Below, one piece after another: positions 16,258 through 23,854 of a DNA stretch of 58,710 bases. The notes under the pieces are model-generated. The model searched no databases and was not told the DNA's origin. It saw nothing but the letters and a program-made list of their open reading frames with translations. This DNA comes from UBA1426 sp052034085 (lineage in GTDB: Bacteria > Bacillota > Clostridia > Peptostreptococcales > Anaerovoracaceae): contig JBPOJA010000002.1 in NCBI GenBank assembly GCA_052034085.1, positions 1 to 58,710 of the forward strand, read 5' to 3'. The translations under genes were made by a program, and so were the position numbers. Positions within the stretch are counted from its first letter, which is position 1, and each line of letters starts with the position of its first letter.

Positions 16258-17016
16258 CTATACCATATTTCTTTTGACCAGTTCAGTCAGTACATAGGAT
16301 GCCACGTCCTCCGCAAAAGTATTGGGTCCGAAACCCGCATCGTATCCCAGTTCCTGTGCCAGCTCATGTGACATTCTGGGCCCTCCGCAGCAAAGAATCA
16401 CCTTGTCTCTCAGACCTTCTGCCTCTAATAGTTCCACCAATTCCGTGAGATTTGTAATATGAACATCTTTTTGCGTAACAATCTGTGATACCAGAATAAC
16501 ATCTGCTTTAAGCTCTATGGCTTTTGCCACCAGTTCTTCGTTGGGAACCTGGCTGCCCAGATTGTACGCGTCTATCCCCTTGTACCTTTCCAGCCCGAAA
16601 TGACCGCCGAACCCTTTCATGTTCATGATGGCGTCTATTCCCACTGTATGGGCATCAGTGCCCGTGCAGGCCCCGACTACGATTACTTCTCTTTTTATAT
16701 TCTCTGCAATAAACTGCTCGCAGGCCAGTCTGTCCATAACATCGCCTTCCACCTTGGGGACCTTGATGCTTGTATAATCAATGGTATGCAGGCATTTGCC
16801 GTAAACAACAAAATATGTGTAGCCTACTCCCAGATCTTTGGAGAATACTACGGAAGGTTCTTCAAATCCCATTTTTTTAACCAGGGTCCGGGCGGCCTCC
16901 TCAGCCTCGCCTCCGGCGGGGACCGGCAGGGTAAATGACATCTGCACCATACCGTCGTTCATTGTATCACCATAGGGCTTAACTCTGGTTAAATCCACAT
17001 TAGCAACATTGGTCAT
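16258..17016 (-). CDS. kamE: Beta-lysine 5,6-aminomutase, beta (B12-binding) subunit
   Basis: Small subunit, 252 residues, of the adenosylcobalamin- and PLP-dependent enzyme that turns beta-lysine into 3,5-diaminohexanoate. The cobalamin motif is DAHTVG with His123, and Lys134 lies exactly 11 residues later, matching the His133/Lys144 pair (cobalt ligand and PLP lysine) known for the family, with a shift of ten. An N-terminal dimerisation/PLP domain (about 1-105) precedes the Rossmann B12 domain. Shares TAATG with kamD. Confidence 0.97.
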   Translation of the reverse strand: MTNVANVDLTRVKPYGDTMNDGMVQMSFTLPVPAGGEAEEAARTLVKKMGFEEPSVVFSKDLGVGYTYFVVYGKCLHTIDYTSIKVPKVEGDVMDRLACEQFIAENIKREVIVVGACTGTDAHTVGIDAIMNMKGFGGHFGLERYKGIDAYNLGSQVPNEELVAKAIELKADVILVSQIVTQKDVHITNLTELVELLEAEGLRDKVILCCGGPRMSHELAQELGYDAGFGPNTFAEDVASYVLTELVKRNMV

Positions 17017-18572
17017 TATTTCTCACCTCCCAGAATCAATTCAATAAAGGGATTCATATACGTGTCGTCTTTGACACTTACTCCTGAAAGACCCTTGCCC
17101 CCGTCTCTGGCTCTTTTAACACCGCCGAATCTTCCCTGCTCTATGGTGGCAAACAGACCTTCAATTTCAATGCTCTTGAGCAGTTCCAAAGCTTCTTTCA
17201 AAACTGTCTGAGCTCTTTGCTGGATAATCCCATCAGTTTTAAATACCACTTCATCTCCCAGGTTTCTTGCATTGTTAAATATATATGATGCATTCTCTAT
17301 GGAAAGCATTCTGTCATGGAGGTGGGGTGTATGAATGGCCTCGGTAAGCATGCCCAAAAGCTGTATAGATTGACCGGACCAGACGGAAACCAGGTTGAAC
17401 AAGGCATCCTGAATATGGCCTTTGAATATATTACCTGTCATAAATTTCGTGGGCGGCATATATTTCAGTTTGGCCCTGGGGAATATTTCTCTGGCCATAA
17501 CCGCCTGTGCAAGTTCATACAGGAAACCGTTTTCCAGAGCCGGGTCCATTTCAAATGCATGTCCCAGGCCCATCTGCTCTTCAGGAATCCCTGCCAGAAC
17601 GGCAAACTGCTCATTTATAAACTGGGAAGCCAGAACAGTATGGGCTGCTTCATAAGCATCATCCGTGGTAAGGTAGTTATCCTCTCCGGAGTTGAAAATA
17701 ATACCTGAATACCCTATTAATACTCTGGAAAAATACTGGTCTATCAGAGTCCTCTGCATATTGATGTCTCTGAAAAGTATTCCATAAAGGGCATCATTGA
17801 GCATGACATCCAGTCTCTCCAAAGCTCCCATGGCCGCTATTTCCGACATGCACATCCCTGAGCTGTAATTGCAGAGTCTGATATATCTGCCGACCTCCTC
17901 ACCTGCTTCATCCAGGGCTTTTCTCATAAGCTTGAAATTTTCCTGAGTTGCATAGGTCCCGCCAAAACCTTCGGTCGTAGCACCATATGGCACATAGTCC
18001 AGAAGGCTCTGACCTGTTGTTCTTATTACGGCAATGATGTCCGCTCCCTGTTTGACCGCTGCCTTTGCCTGAATTATGTCTTCATAAATATTACCTGTGG
18101 CTACAATTACGTAAAGGTAGGGCTGCTTTCCTTCCCCCAGCCGGCTGATGTATTCTTCTCTGGTTTTTCTCTGATTTTTGATTTTTTCAAGGGACTCCTC
18201 AGCCAAAGGAAAGATTTTTTCAGCAACCTTGTCTGCAGGATTTAAATTGAGCCCCATTATGTTCAGCTCGCCCAATGAAACTTTCTCAGCAATCTTCTGG
18301 GGAGAAAGCCCTGTTTCTATCATGGCATTGCCAATCCAGAAAGCTGCCCCCTTGCTGAGCCCGCCTCCGTCTTTGATTGCATCGGCAACAACATTGGGCA
18401 GAGGTGTATCTATATCATCCACCCCGTCTATTCCCAAAAGCCTGAGCACCGTTCTTTCAGTGCTTATGGTGGTATGCCTGTCAATAAATTTCTGCATACC
18501 CGAAGCTATGGCTGCCGCCGTAGCTCTGGCTTCTGCAATGATGTAGGGATCCAAATTCAGTTTGCTCTTCAT
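17016..18572 (-). CDS. kamD: Beta-lysine 5,6-aminomutase, alpha subunit
   Basis: Large subunit, 518 residues, forming the PLP-binding TIM barrel of lysine 5,6-aminomutase. Recognised by overall similarity to the family, including IAVIRTTGQSLLDYVPYGAT near 190 and NYSSGMCMSEIAAMGAL near 240. AGGATC precedes the ATG. Flanked by the reactivase gene kamC and by kamE, in the standard kamA-B-C-D-E order. Confidence 0.97.
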   Translation of the reverse strand: MKSKLNLDPYIIAEARATAAAIASGMQKFIDRHTTISTERTVLRLLGIDGVDDIDTPLPNVVADAIKDGGGLSKGAAFWIGNAMIETGLSPQKIAEKVSLGELNIMGLNLNPADKVAEKIFPLAEESLEKIKNQRKTREEYISRLGEGKQPYLYVIVATGNIYEDIIQAKAAVKQGADIIAVIRTTGQSLLDYVPYGATTEGFGGTYATQENFKLMRKALDEAGEEVGRYIRLCNYSSGMCMSEIAAMGALERLDVMLNDALYGILFRDINMQRTLIDQYFSRVLIGYSGIIFNSGEDNYLTTDDAYEAAHTVLASQFINEQFAVLAGIPEEQMGLGHAFEMDPALENGFLYELAQAVMAREIFPRAKLKYMPPTKFMTGNIFKGHIQDALFNLVSVWSGQSIQLLGMLTEAIHTPHLHDRMLSIENASYIFNNARNLGDEVVFKTDGIIQQRAQTVLKEALELLKSIEIEGLFATIEQGRFGGVKRARDGGKGLSGVSVKDDTYMNPFIELILGGEK

Positions 18573-18574
18573 AA

Positions 18575-20227
18575 TTATTGATCCTCCATAAATCTTTTTG
18601 CGTTATCTATGATTTCTTTATGTAAACCCAGCATTCCTGCAATGTTCAAAGCATCTCTGGGTACCCGATTGTGCGCCGCCACTTCAGTCAGACTATAATC
18701 CATATATTTACTGATAATCTCAATCCTCTGCAGCCTGTTTGCGTATCGTATTTCTTTAGCCAGCTTATCAAAATCCACATTTGACAGCCCCTTTACCTGC
18801 AGGTTGGTAATATGTTCGCCTTCGGAAGCAACATCGAAGTGGGTGGTTATCATGCTGATATATGGCTTGTCGGACATATATTTTACCAGACTCTTGGTAA
18901 GGGCCCGTCCTTCTGCAGGATTGGTGCCATTGGCGATTTCATCTATTAGAATCAGTGACCTGTTTTTACCCTTTTCCAAAAGATCCTTGAGCTCTTCCAT
19001 TTCGCTTCCAAAGCTGGACAAACCCCTTTGGATATTCTGACTGTCTCCCACAAGCAGGCGTATAAATGATGACATACCCAGCTTCCCATATTCGGCGGGA
19101 ATGAAGAATCCCTGCTGAACCATCAGGGCGCATTGCCCCACCATTTTCAGGGTGACTGTCTTTCCACCCATATTGGCTCCGGTAATGCAGCTCACACCCT
19201 GCCTTAGATCTATGGATACCGGTTTGTATGACTTCCCTTTTTTGCGCAGGACATCCTCCAGCATCAATTGCCTGCCCTGTTTGATAATAATTTGATGGTC
19301 CTCTGAAATTTCAGGTTTGACACAGCTGTACTTCAAGGCAAACTCTGCTTTGGCAATTGTGAAATCAGCCTCTCCGATTGCCTGACAGTTTTTGAGCAGC
19401 CGGTCCCTATAGCGCCCGATTTCAGCAGACAGTTCCTCCCTTACTCTGAGTTCTTCCTCCTCCAGGGCATCATTTATTTTTTCCATGGCAACTTTTATTA
19501 CATACTGGTCATCTGTGTACTTAATGTGAAATACAGCACTCATATAGTCTTCCTGGGCAAGAAAAAGCTCTTCTATGGCCATGGCTCTTTCCATAATCGG
19601 TTTATCATGCTTTGAAACAATATATTCAAATTTTGGAGTCATGGTGATTCCATATTTGGACTCTATCTGATATTTAATATCCTTTTTCAGCCTTCTCAGG
19701 CTTAGTTCATGTTCCCGTTTTTCTCTGCGCAGCGTTCCCAGCTTTTCTGAAAAGCTGTCGTAAATATAAAATGTGTTAATTCTTTCCCCGTCTGGATCAA
19801 GCACATCCAGTAGCTCCGTCAGGTCTTCAAGCCCAAATGAATCCGGAATTTTAAAGCCATTATCTTCTGCCGCTTTATAGTATCTCCTCAGGCTGTCCAT
19901 TTGAAGCAGGAGTGTTTTAATTTCGAATAACTCCACGACAGAAAGCGCACTTCCGCCACTTCTTTTTATGGTGAAGGTAATGTCCTTGATTATTTCAAGA
20001 ATTTCTAAAATCCGTGAAGACAGGTCAGTTTCACTTTTAAGCAGATTAACGGTAATCTCGACCTTATCCAGTTCCTGCCTAAGTTCGTCTTCCTGCCCCG
20101 GCTCAAAAGCTTTTAAGGCTTTCAGATATTTTTTGCCATAGGGGGAACGTATATGCAAAGAATTCAGCACAAAATCAAAACCGGTTTCCGTTCTTGTCTT
20201 GCTGTTGAATAGTCTGGATTTTCTCAT
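18575..20227 (-). CDS. kamC: MutS-like ATPase, lysine 5,6-aminomutase reactivase (KamC)
   Basis: 550 residues with a C-terminal MutS-type ABC ATPase: Walker A ITGANMGGKTVT near residue 350, signature region SSFGSEMEEL near 405 and Walker B LILIDEIANGTNPAEG near 425. The front part is helical and charged (about 60-330) and lacks the MutS mismatch-recognition domains. Its position between kamB and kamD is that of the MutS-like subunit thought to restore inactive, B12-damaged aminomutase. I assign KamC to this protein from gene order and family; DNA repair is unlikely. Confidence 0.85.
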   Translation of the reverse strand: MRKSRLFNSKTRTETGFDFVLNSLHIRSPYGKKYLKALKAFEPGQEDELRQELDKVEITVNLLKSETDLSSRILEILEIIKDITFTIKRSGGSALSVVELFEIKTLLLQMDSLRRYYKAAEDNGFKIPDSFGLEDLTELLDVLDPDGERINTFYIYDSFSEKLGTLRREKREHELSLRRLKKDIKYQIESKYGITMTPKFEYIVSKHDKPIMERAMAIEELFLAQEDYMSAVFHIKYTDDQYVIKVAMEKINDALEEEELRVREELSAEIGRYRDRLLKNCQAIGEADFTIAKAEFALKYSCVKPEISEDHQIIIKQGRQLMLEDVLRKKGKSYKPVSIDLRQGVSCITGANMGGKTVTLKMVGQCALMVQQGFFIPAEYGKLGMSSFIRLLVGDSQNIQRGLSSFGSEMEELKDLLEKGKNRSLILIDEIANGTNPAEGRALTKSLVKYMSDKPYISMITTHFDVASEGEHITNLQVKGLSNVDFDKLAKEIRYANRLQRIEIISKYMDYSLTEVAAHNRVPRDALNIAGMLGLHKEIIDNAKRFMEDQ

Positions 20228-20245
20228 TTCCCCCCCCTTTTGCAG

Positions 20246-21295
20246 TTAGCACACCGAACTTCCCGGTGAAAAACGTACATTTATGACAGGCATATCTCCC
20301 AGGGCATTCTGCATGGTTTTAAGCAGTTCTTCCTGATCAAAGCTGTAACCGGCAGGAGCATAGGGATTCACTGTTACAGCTGCAACTTTAATATTTTTAA
20401 TAACTTTTACTTTTAAGCCTTTTTTCGCAAGCTGCTGCCAATGCTTGACACCTATGAAAATTTTCGTCGGGTCTTTCAGCACGAAAGTCAGCCTGCCCAG
20501 CTTCTTGGGGTGAATATCTGTTAAAACACCGGCGGTCAAAGCACCCGGCAAAAATACATACTCGGTTTCATCGCCTATTGCCTGGTCTAATGTGTTGCTT
20601 GCCATAAGGCCTGTATCAAGTTCAAGCTCTTTCATTCTGACTTTACCGCCGCTTTTGCTAATCAGTTGAATTTTTTCCAGGGTCCGGTCGTCTGAAAGAA
20701 CTTTAATGATTTCTGAATCCTCCAGCTCCGGCAATTGAAACAGATTTACAACATGCAGGGTTTCCTCCACCATTTTCTTCATGTTCCTTGACACTGCGGC
20801 ACCGGTGGCCAGTATTATTGCATCGGCGCTGTCGGGCGATGCAATAGACCTTCTGTCAACCGCACCGTCTATCAGTAAAATTTCGCAGCCGAAAGACAGC
20901 ATTTCATCGCACAGCTTCTCATGGTCTTTTGTGTTCACGGGGCCGGCCACCTGCACATAACCGCTTTCAGCCACCCTGCATATCATCAGCTGACCAAGTA
21001 CTGTGTAATAATCAGTCATTTTCAGAATTTCCAGGCCCGCTTCAGATAATTCATATATCTGGACCGGCACTGATACAATAGTGCCGGCATCCAGATATAC
21101 TCTGGGTTTTTCGGTTCCAGTTACAAGATCGGTATTTTCGCCGTCCCTGCCTGTGGAGGTGACGCCGATAAGCATGCCTTCATCCATGGCTTCTTCAACC
21201 AGCAGGTTCAAAGTGGTGGTTTTCCCTGCATTTTTCGACATGCCTACTATAGCCACTCTTCTGTATTTTTCAGCCAGTTCCTTAATCAACCCCAT
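20246..21295 (-). CDS. kamB: P-loop protein, lysine 5,6-aminomutase reactivase partner (KamB)
   Basis: 349 residues. A P-loop GMSKNAGKTTTL lies near residue 18, followed by a switch-like TSTGRDGENTD; GCEILLIDGAVDRRS near 135 resembles a Walker B region. The remainder (about 230-349) has no motif I know. It sits between kamA and the MutS-like gene, where KamB is found in lysine clusters of Clostridia and fusobacteria. Likely it works with KamC to reactivate KamDE, but this is by context and family. The ribosome site ahead of its ATG is weak. The stop is 18 bases before kamC. Confidence 0.8.
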   Translation of the reverse strand: MGLIKELAEKYRRVAIVGMSKNAGKTTTLNLLVEEAMDEGMLIGVTSTGRDGENTDLVTGTEKPRVYLDAGTIVSVPVQIYELSEAGLEILKMTDYYTVLGQLMICRVAESGYVQVAGPVNTKDHEKLCDEMLSFGCEILLIDGAVDRRSIASPDSADAIILATGAAVSRNMKKMVEETLHVVNLFQLPELEDSEIIKVLSDDRTLEKIQLISKSGGKVRMKELELDTGLMASNTLDQAIGDETEYVFLPGALTAGVLTDIHPKKLGRLTFVLKDPTKIFIGVKHWQQLAKKGLKVKVIKNIKVAAVTVNPYAPAGYSFDQEELLKTMQNALGDMPVINVRFSPGSSVC

Positions 21296-21325
21296 TGTCT
21301 GTCTCTTTCGTTATTTTTCACGATC

Positions 21326-22579
21326 TTATTTATTTCTTTCATGGCGCTGCAGATTCTGAGGTTCAAGAGACAGGTTTTCACCCTGCATCAGGCCTGCAAC
21401 CCCTTCATAGTGATAAGTTTTCTTACCGGTGCAGTAATCGCATACGCACTCAAGGGGCTTAAGATCCTCCGGCTCTGTGTAGGTTGTAATTACACCCTCA
21501 TAGTTTCTCAGTATCACCTTGTTGGGTGCCTGGGAAATCAGATACTGAGGCATTACAGGGATCTTGCCTCCACCGCCGGGAGCATCTACCACAAATGTGG
21601 GAACTGCATAGCCGGAAGTATGGCCTCTAAGGCTTTCAATTATTTCAATGCCCTTGGCAACGGGTGTTCTGAAATGCTCTATGCCCAGAGAAAGATCACA
21701 TTGGTAGATGTAGTAAGGCCTTACCCTGATTCTCACGAGATCGTGCACCAGATCTCTCATGATATGGGGACAGTCATTTACTCCCCGCAGAAGCACTGAC
21801 TGGTTGCCTAAGGGAATGCCTGCATCTGCAAGTTTTCTGCAGGCTTCGGTTGCATCCGGAGTCACTTCTTTTGAATGGTTGAAGTGTGTGTTCAGCCAAA
21901 TGGGATGATATTTTTTCAGCATATTTACCAGGTCATCGGTAATTCTCATAGGCATTACCACAGGCGTCCTGGTTCCCAGACGGACAATTTCCACATGTGG
22001 AATTTCCCTCAGCGATTTTATGATATATTCCAAAACATCGTCATCCACAAGGAGGCAGTCTCCGCCGGACAGCAAAACGTCCCTTACCTGGGGAGTTTTC
22101 CTGATATAAGCCAGGCAGGCATCAATATCTTCCATGCTTCTGGCGGCATCCGTTTCACCGGCAAGTCTTCTTCTAGTACAGTGTCTGCAGTACATTGAAC
22201 ACTGGTCGGTAATAAGGAAGAGAACCCTGTCCGGATACCTGTGGGTAAGCCCCGGTGCCGGAGAGTCTTCATCTTCGTGAAGGGGGTCAAGCATATCGGC
22301 TTCGCTCCTGTGGGTTTCTGCAAGTACGGGAACAGCCTGCATTCTTACAGGACATCTGGGATTGTCTTTATCCATAAGGGATGCATAATAAGGAGTAATC
22401 CCCATCCGGAAATTCTTCACTACTGCTTTGATATCTTCTTCTTCCTGGGGTGTAAGGTTAATTATTTTCTTCAGTTCCTCTATGGTGCCTATTCTGTTTT
22501 GAACCTGCCACTTCCAATCGTGCCATTGTTCCTCAGTTACATCTTTGTAAATTTCAATATCTTTCCAAGTTCTGGCCAT
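21326..22579 (-). CDS. kamA: Lysine 2,3-aminomutase
   Basis: Radical SAM, PLP-dependent enzyme converting L-lysine to L-beta-lysine, first step of the pathway. The iron-sulfur motif is CSMYCRHC (Cys127, 131, 134 from the chosen start), close to the known 125/129/132. The PLP lysine is in DAPGGGGKIPV near 340. A frame extends 14 codons further upstream, but AAGGAGG six bases before the ATG at 22579 (MARTWKDIEI) fixes the start and gives 417 residues, the usual length. Follows kdd by 37 bases. Confidence 0.97.
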   Translation of the reverse strand: MARTWKDIEIYKDVTEEQWHDWKWQVQNRIGTIEELKKIINLTPQEEEDIKAVVKNFRMGITPYYASLMDKDNPRCPVRMQAVPVLAETHRSEADMLDPLHEDEDSPAPGLTHRYPDRVLFLITDQCSMYCRHCTRRRLAGETDAARSMEDIDACLAYIRKTPQVRDVLLSGGDCLLVDDDVLEYIIKSLREIPHVEIVRLGTRTPVVMPMRITDDLVNMLKKYHPIWLNTHFNHSKEVTPDATEACRKLADAGIPLGNQSVLLRGVNDCPHIMRDLVHDLVRIRVRPYYIYQCDLSLGIEHFRTPVAKGIEIIESLRGHTSGYAVPTFVVDAPGGGGKIPVMPQYLISQAPNKVILRNYEGVITTYTEPEDLKPLECVCDYCTGKKTYHYEGVAGLMQGENLSLEPQNLQRHERNK

Positions 22580-22616
22580 CATAATCCTCCTTTTTTCATA
22601 ACGCAGCATCAGCGCT

Positions 22617-23654
22617 CTATGCATACATTTCAGTGAAAAGTTTTCTCAGGCTTTCGCTTTCCCTCAACACCTGCAGGGCAATGGCTGCATGACCTTTGGT
22701 GTAGCCGTTGCCTACAATCATTGTAATATCTTTTCCTACTCCCTCAGCGCCCAGTGCTGCTTTGGTAAAGCTTGTGGCCATGCTGAAGAAATAAACCATA
22801 CCACCGTCTTTTGTGGCCAAAATACTGGCCATTTCAGTGTTGGGAATATTAACGCAGTTAATTACAAGATCTGCAAGCTTTCCATTTGTAAGCTCCATTA
22901 TCTTGTTGTACACATAGATGGCGTCCGTGGCATCAGCTGCAAAATATTCGTCAGCAAGATTCTGGCTCCTTGCCCTGTTTGTGCTCTTGTCACTGCCTCC
23001 GATGCAGATTACCTTGCCTGTCACACCGGCTCTTTTCTTGGCTTCGTAAAGGCAAAGCAGGCCTGACTTCCCACCGCCGCCTATGACAACAACCGTATCT
23101 CCGGGTTTTACCAGCTTTGCAGTCTGGGCTGGAGCTCCGGCCACGTCCAGCACCGACAGAGCCAGATTTTCAGGCATATCATCAGGCAGGACAGCATAAA
23201 TACCGCTTTCAAACAAAATAGCCTGGCCTTTTATATCGACCTGGTCGACATCGGGCCTGACTTCTAAAATTTCCTCAATTACCAGAGGAGTGAGAGACAG
23301 GGATACCAAGGTTGCCAGCTTGTCTCCAACCTTCAGGTCGGTTTTCCCATGCAGAGCGGGACCGATTTCCTTAACAGTGCCTATGAGCATTCCTCCCGAA
23401 CCCGTAACTGGATTCTTGTGCTTGCCCTGTTTTTCCACCAGGCCCATCATAATCTTTTTAATTTCTTCGATATTGCCTTCAGCCTGCTTTTCAATCTGAG
23501 TAAAGCTTGCTGAATCGATATTGAGTGTCTGCACATCGATCAATACTTCATTGTCATAAATTTCCATAGTATTGTCGATTTTCTCAGCGGGCTGGGGTAG
23601 CACTCCTTTGGGTTCAATAACTCTGTGAGTACCGTAAGGACATCCTTTTTTCAT
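22617..23654 (-). CDS. kdd: L-erythro-3,5-diaminohexanoate dehydrogenase
   Basis: Oxidises 3,5-diaminohexanoate to 3-keto-5-aminohexanoate with NAD. 345 residues, the family's normal size. The nucleotide fold is visible at VVVIGGGGKSGLL (residues 188-200), followed by GKVICIGGSDKS. GGAGGG precedes the ATG. It is the first gene of the lysine operon, 38 bases after the start expected from the -24/-12 promoter. Its whole length is homologous to the N-terminal half of the regulator encoded just upstream. Confidence 0.96.
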   Translation of the reverse strand: MKKGCPYGTHRVIEPKGVLPQPAEKIDNTMEIYDNEVLIDVQTLNIDSASFTQIEKQAEGNIEEIKKIMMGLVEKQGKHKNPVTGSGGMLIGTVKEIGPALHGKTDLKVGDKLATLVSLSLTPLVIEEILEVRPDVDQVDIKGQAILFESGIYAVLPDDMPENLALSVLDVAGAPAQTAKLVKPGDTVVVIGGGGKSGLLCLYEAKKRAGVTGKVICIGGSDKSTNRARSQNLADEYFAADATDAIYVYNKIMELTNGKLADLVINCVNIPNTEMASILATKDGGMVYFFSMATSFTKAALGAEGVGKDITMIVGNGYTKGHAAIALQVLRESESLRKLFTEMYA

Positions 23655-23702
23655 AATATTCCCTCCTTGTATTTAAGGTTTTTAACTATACATATGAGAT
23701 AT

Positions 23703-23718
23703 AGCAAAAATCGTGCCA
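23703..23718 (-). promoter_or_regulatory. Sigma-54 (-24/-12) promoter of the lysine operon
   Basis: TGGCACGATTTTTGCT on the minus strand, a full match to TGGCACG-N4-TTGCW with the invariant GG and GC exactly ten bases apart. Transcription should begin near 23692, about 38 bases ahead of kdd. A sigma-54 activator gene lies just upstream, which fits. Confidence 0.93.
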
Positions 23719-23747
23719 TCTTCAATTCCTTGAAAATGCACGATTTT
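23707..23747 (-). terminator. Hairpin ending the regulator transcript, overlapping the sigma-54 promoter
   Basis: On the minus strand AAAATCGTGC (23738-23747) pairs with GCACGATTTT (23707-23716), ten base pairs, with an inner stem TTCAA/TTGAA, and ends in a run of five T. The 3' arm and T run are the same bases as the core of the -24/-12 promoter. Confidence 0.6.
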
Positions 23748-23778
23748 AAGGGCCTGCTGGTGAAATTTGATGTGATTA

Positions 23779-23820
23779 CGGTTCGACAACCGAGGGCGCT
23801 GATTTGAAAACGGTTCACTC
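23779..23820. promoter_or_regulatory. Candidate activator binding sites upstream of the lysine promoter
   Basis: CGGTTCGACAACCG (23779-23792) is a perfect palindrome with a four-base centre, about 65-80 bases upstream of the promoter. CGGTTCACTCGC (from 23811) repeats the half-site. The same CGGTTC word lies in the kal/regulator intergenic region inside the palindrome AAATCGGTTCGATTT. Position and sharing suggest upstream activating sequences for the sigma-54 regulator; this is inference. Confidence 0.45.
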
Positions 23821-23854
23821 GCTTAAATATCCCGGCTGAAATGTGCAGAGGAAC

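Noticed and set aside
18575..20227. DNA mismatch repair MutS
   Set aside because: Only the ATPase part is MutS-like; mismatch-recognition domains are missing and the gene is inside the kam operon.
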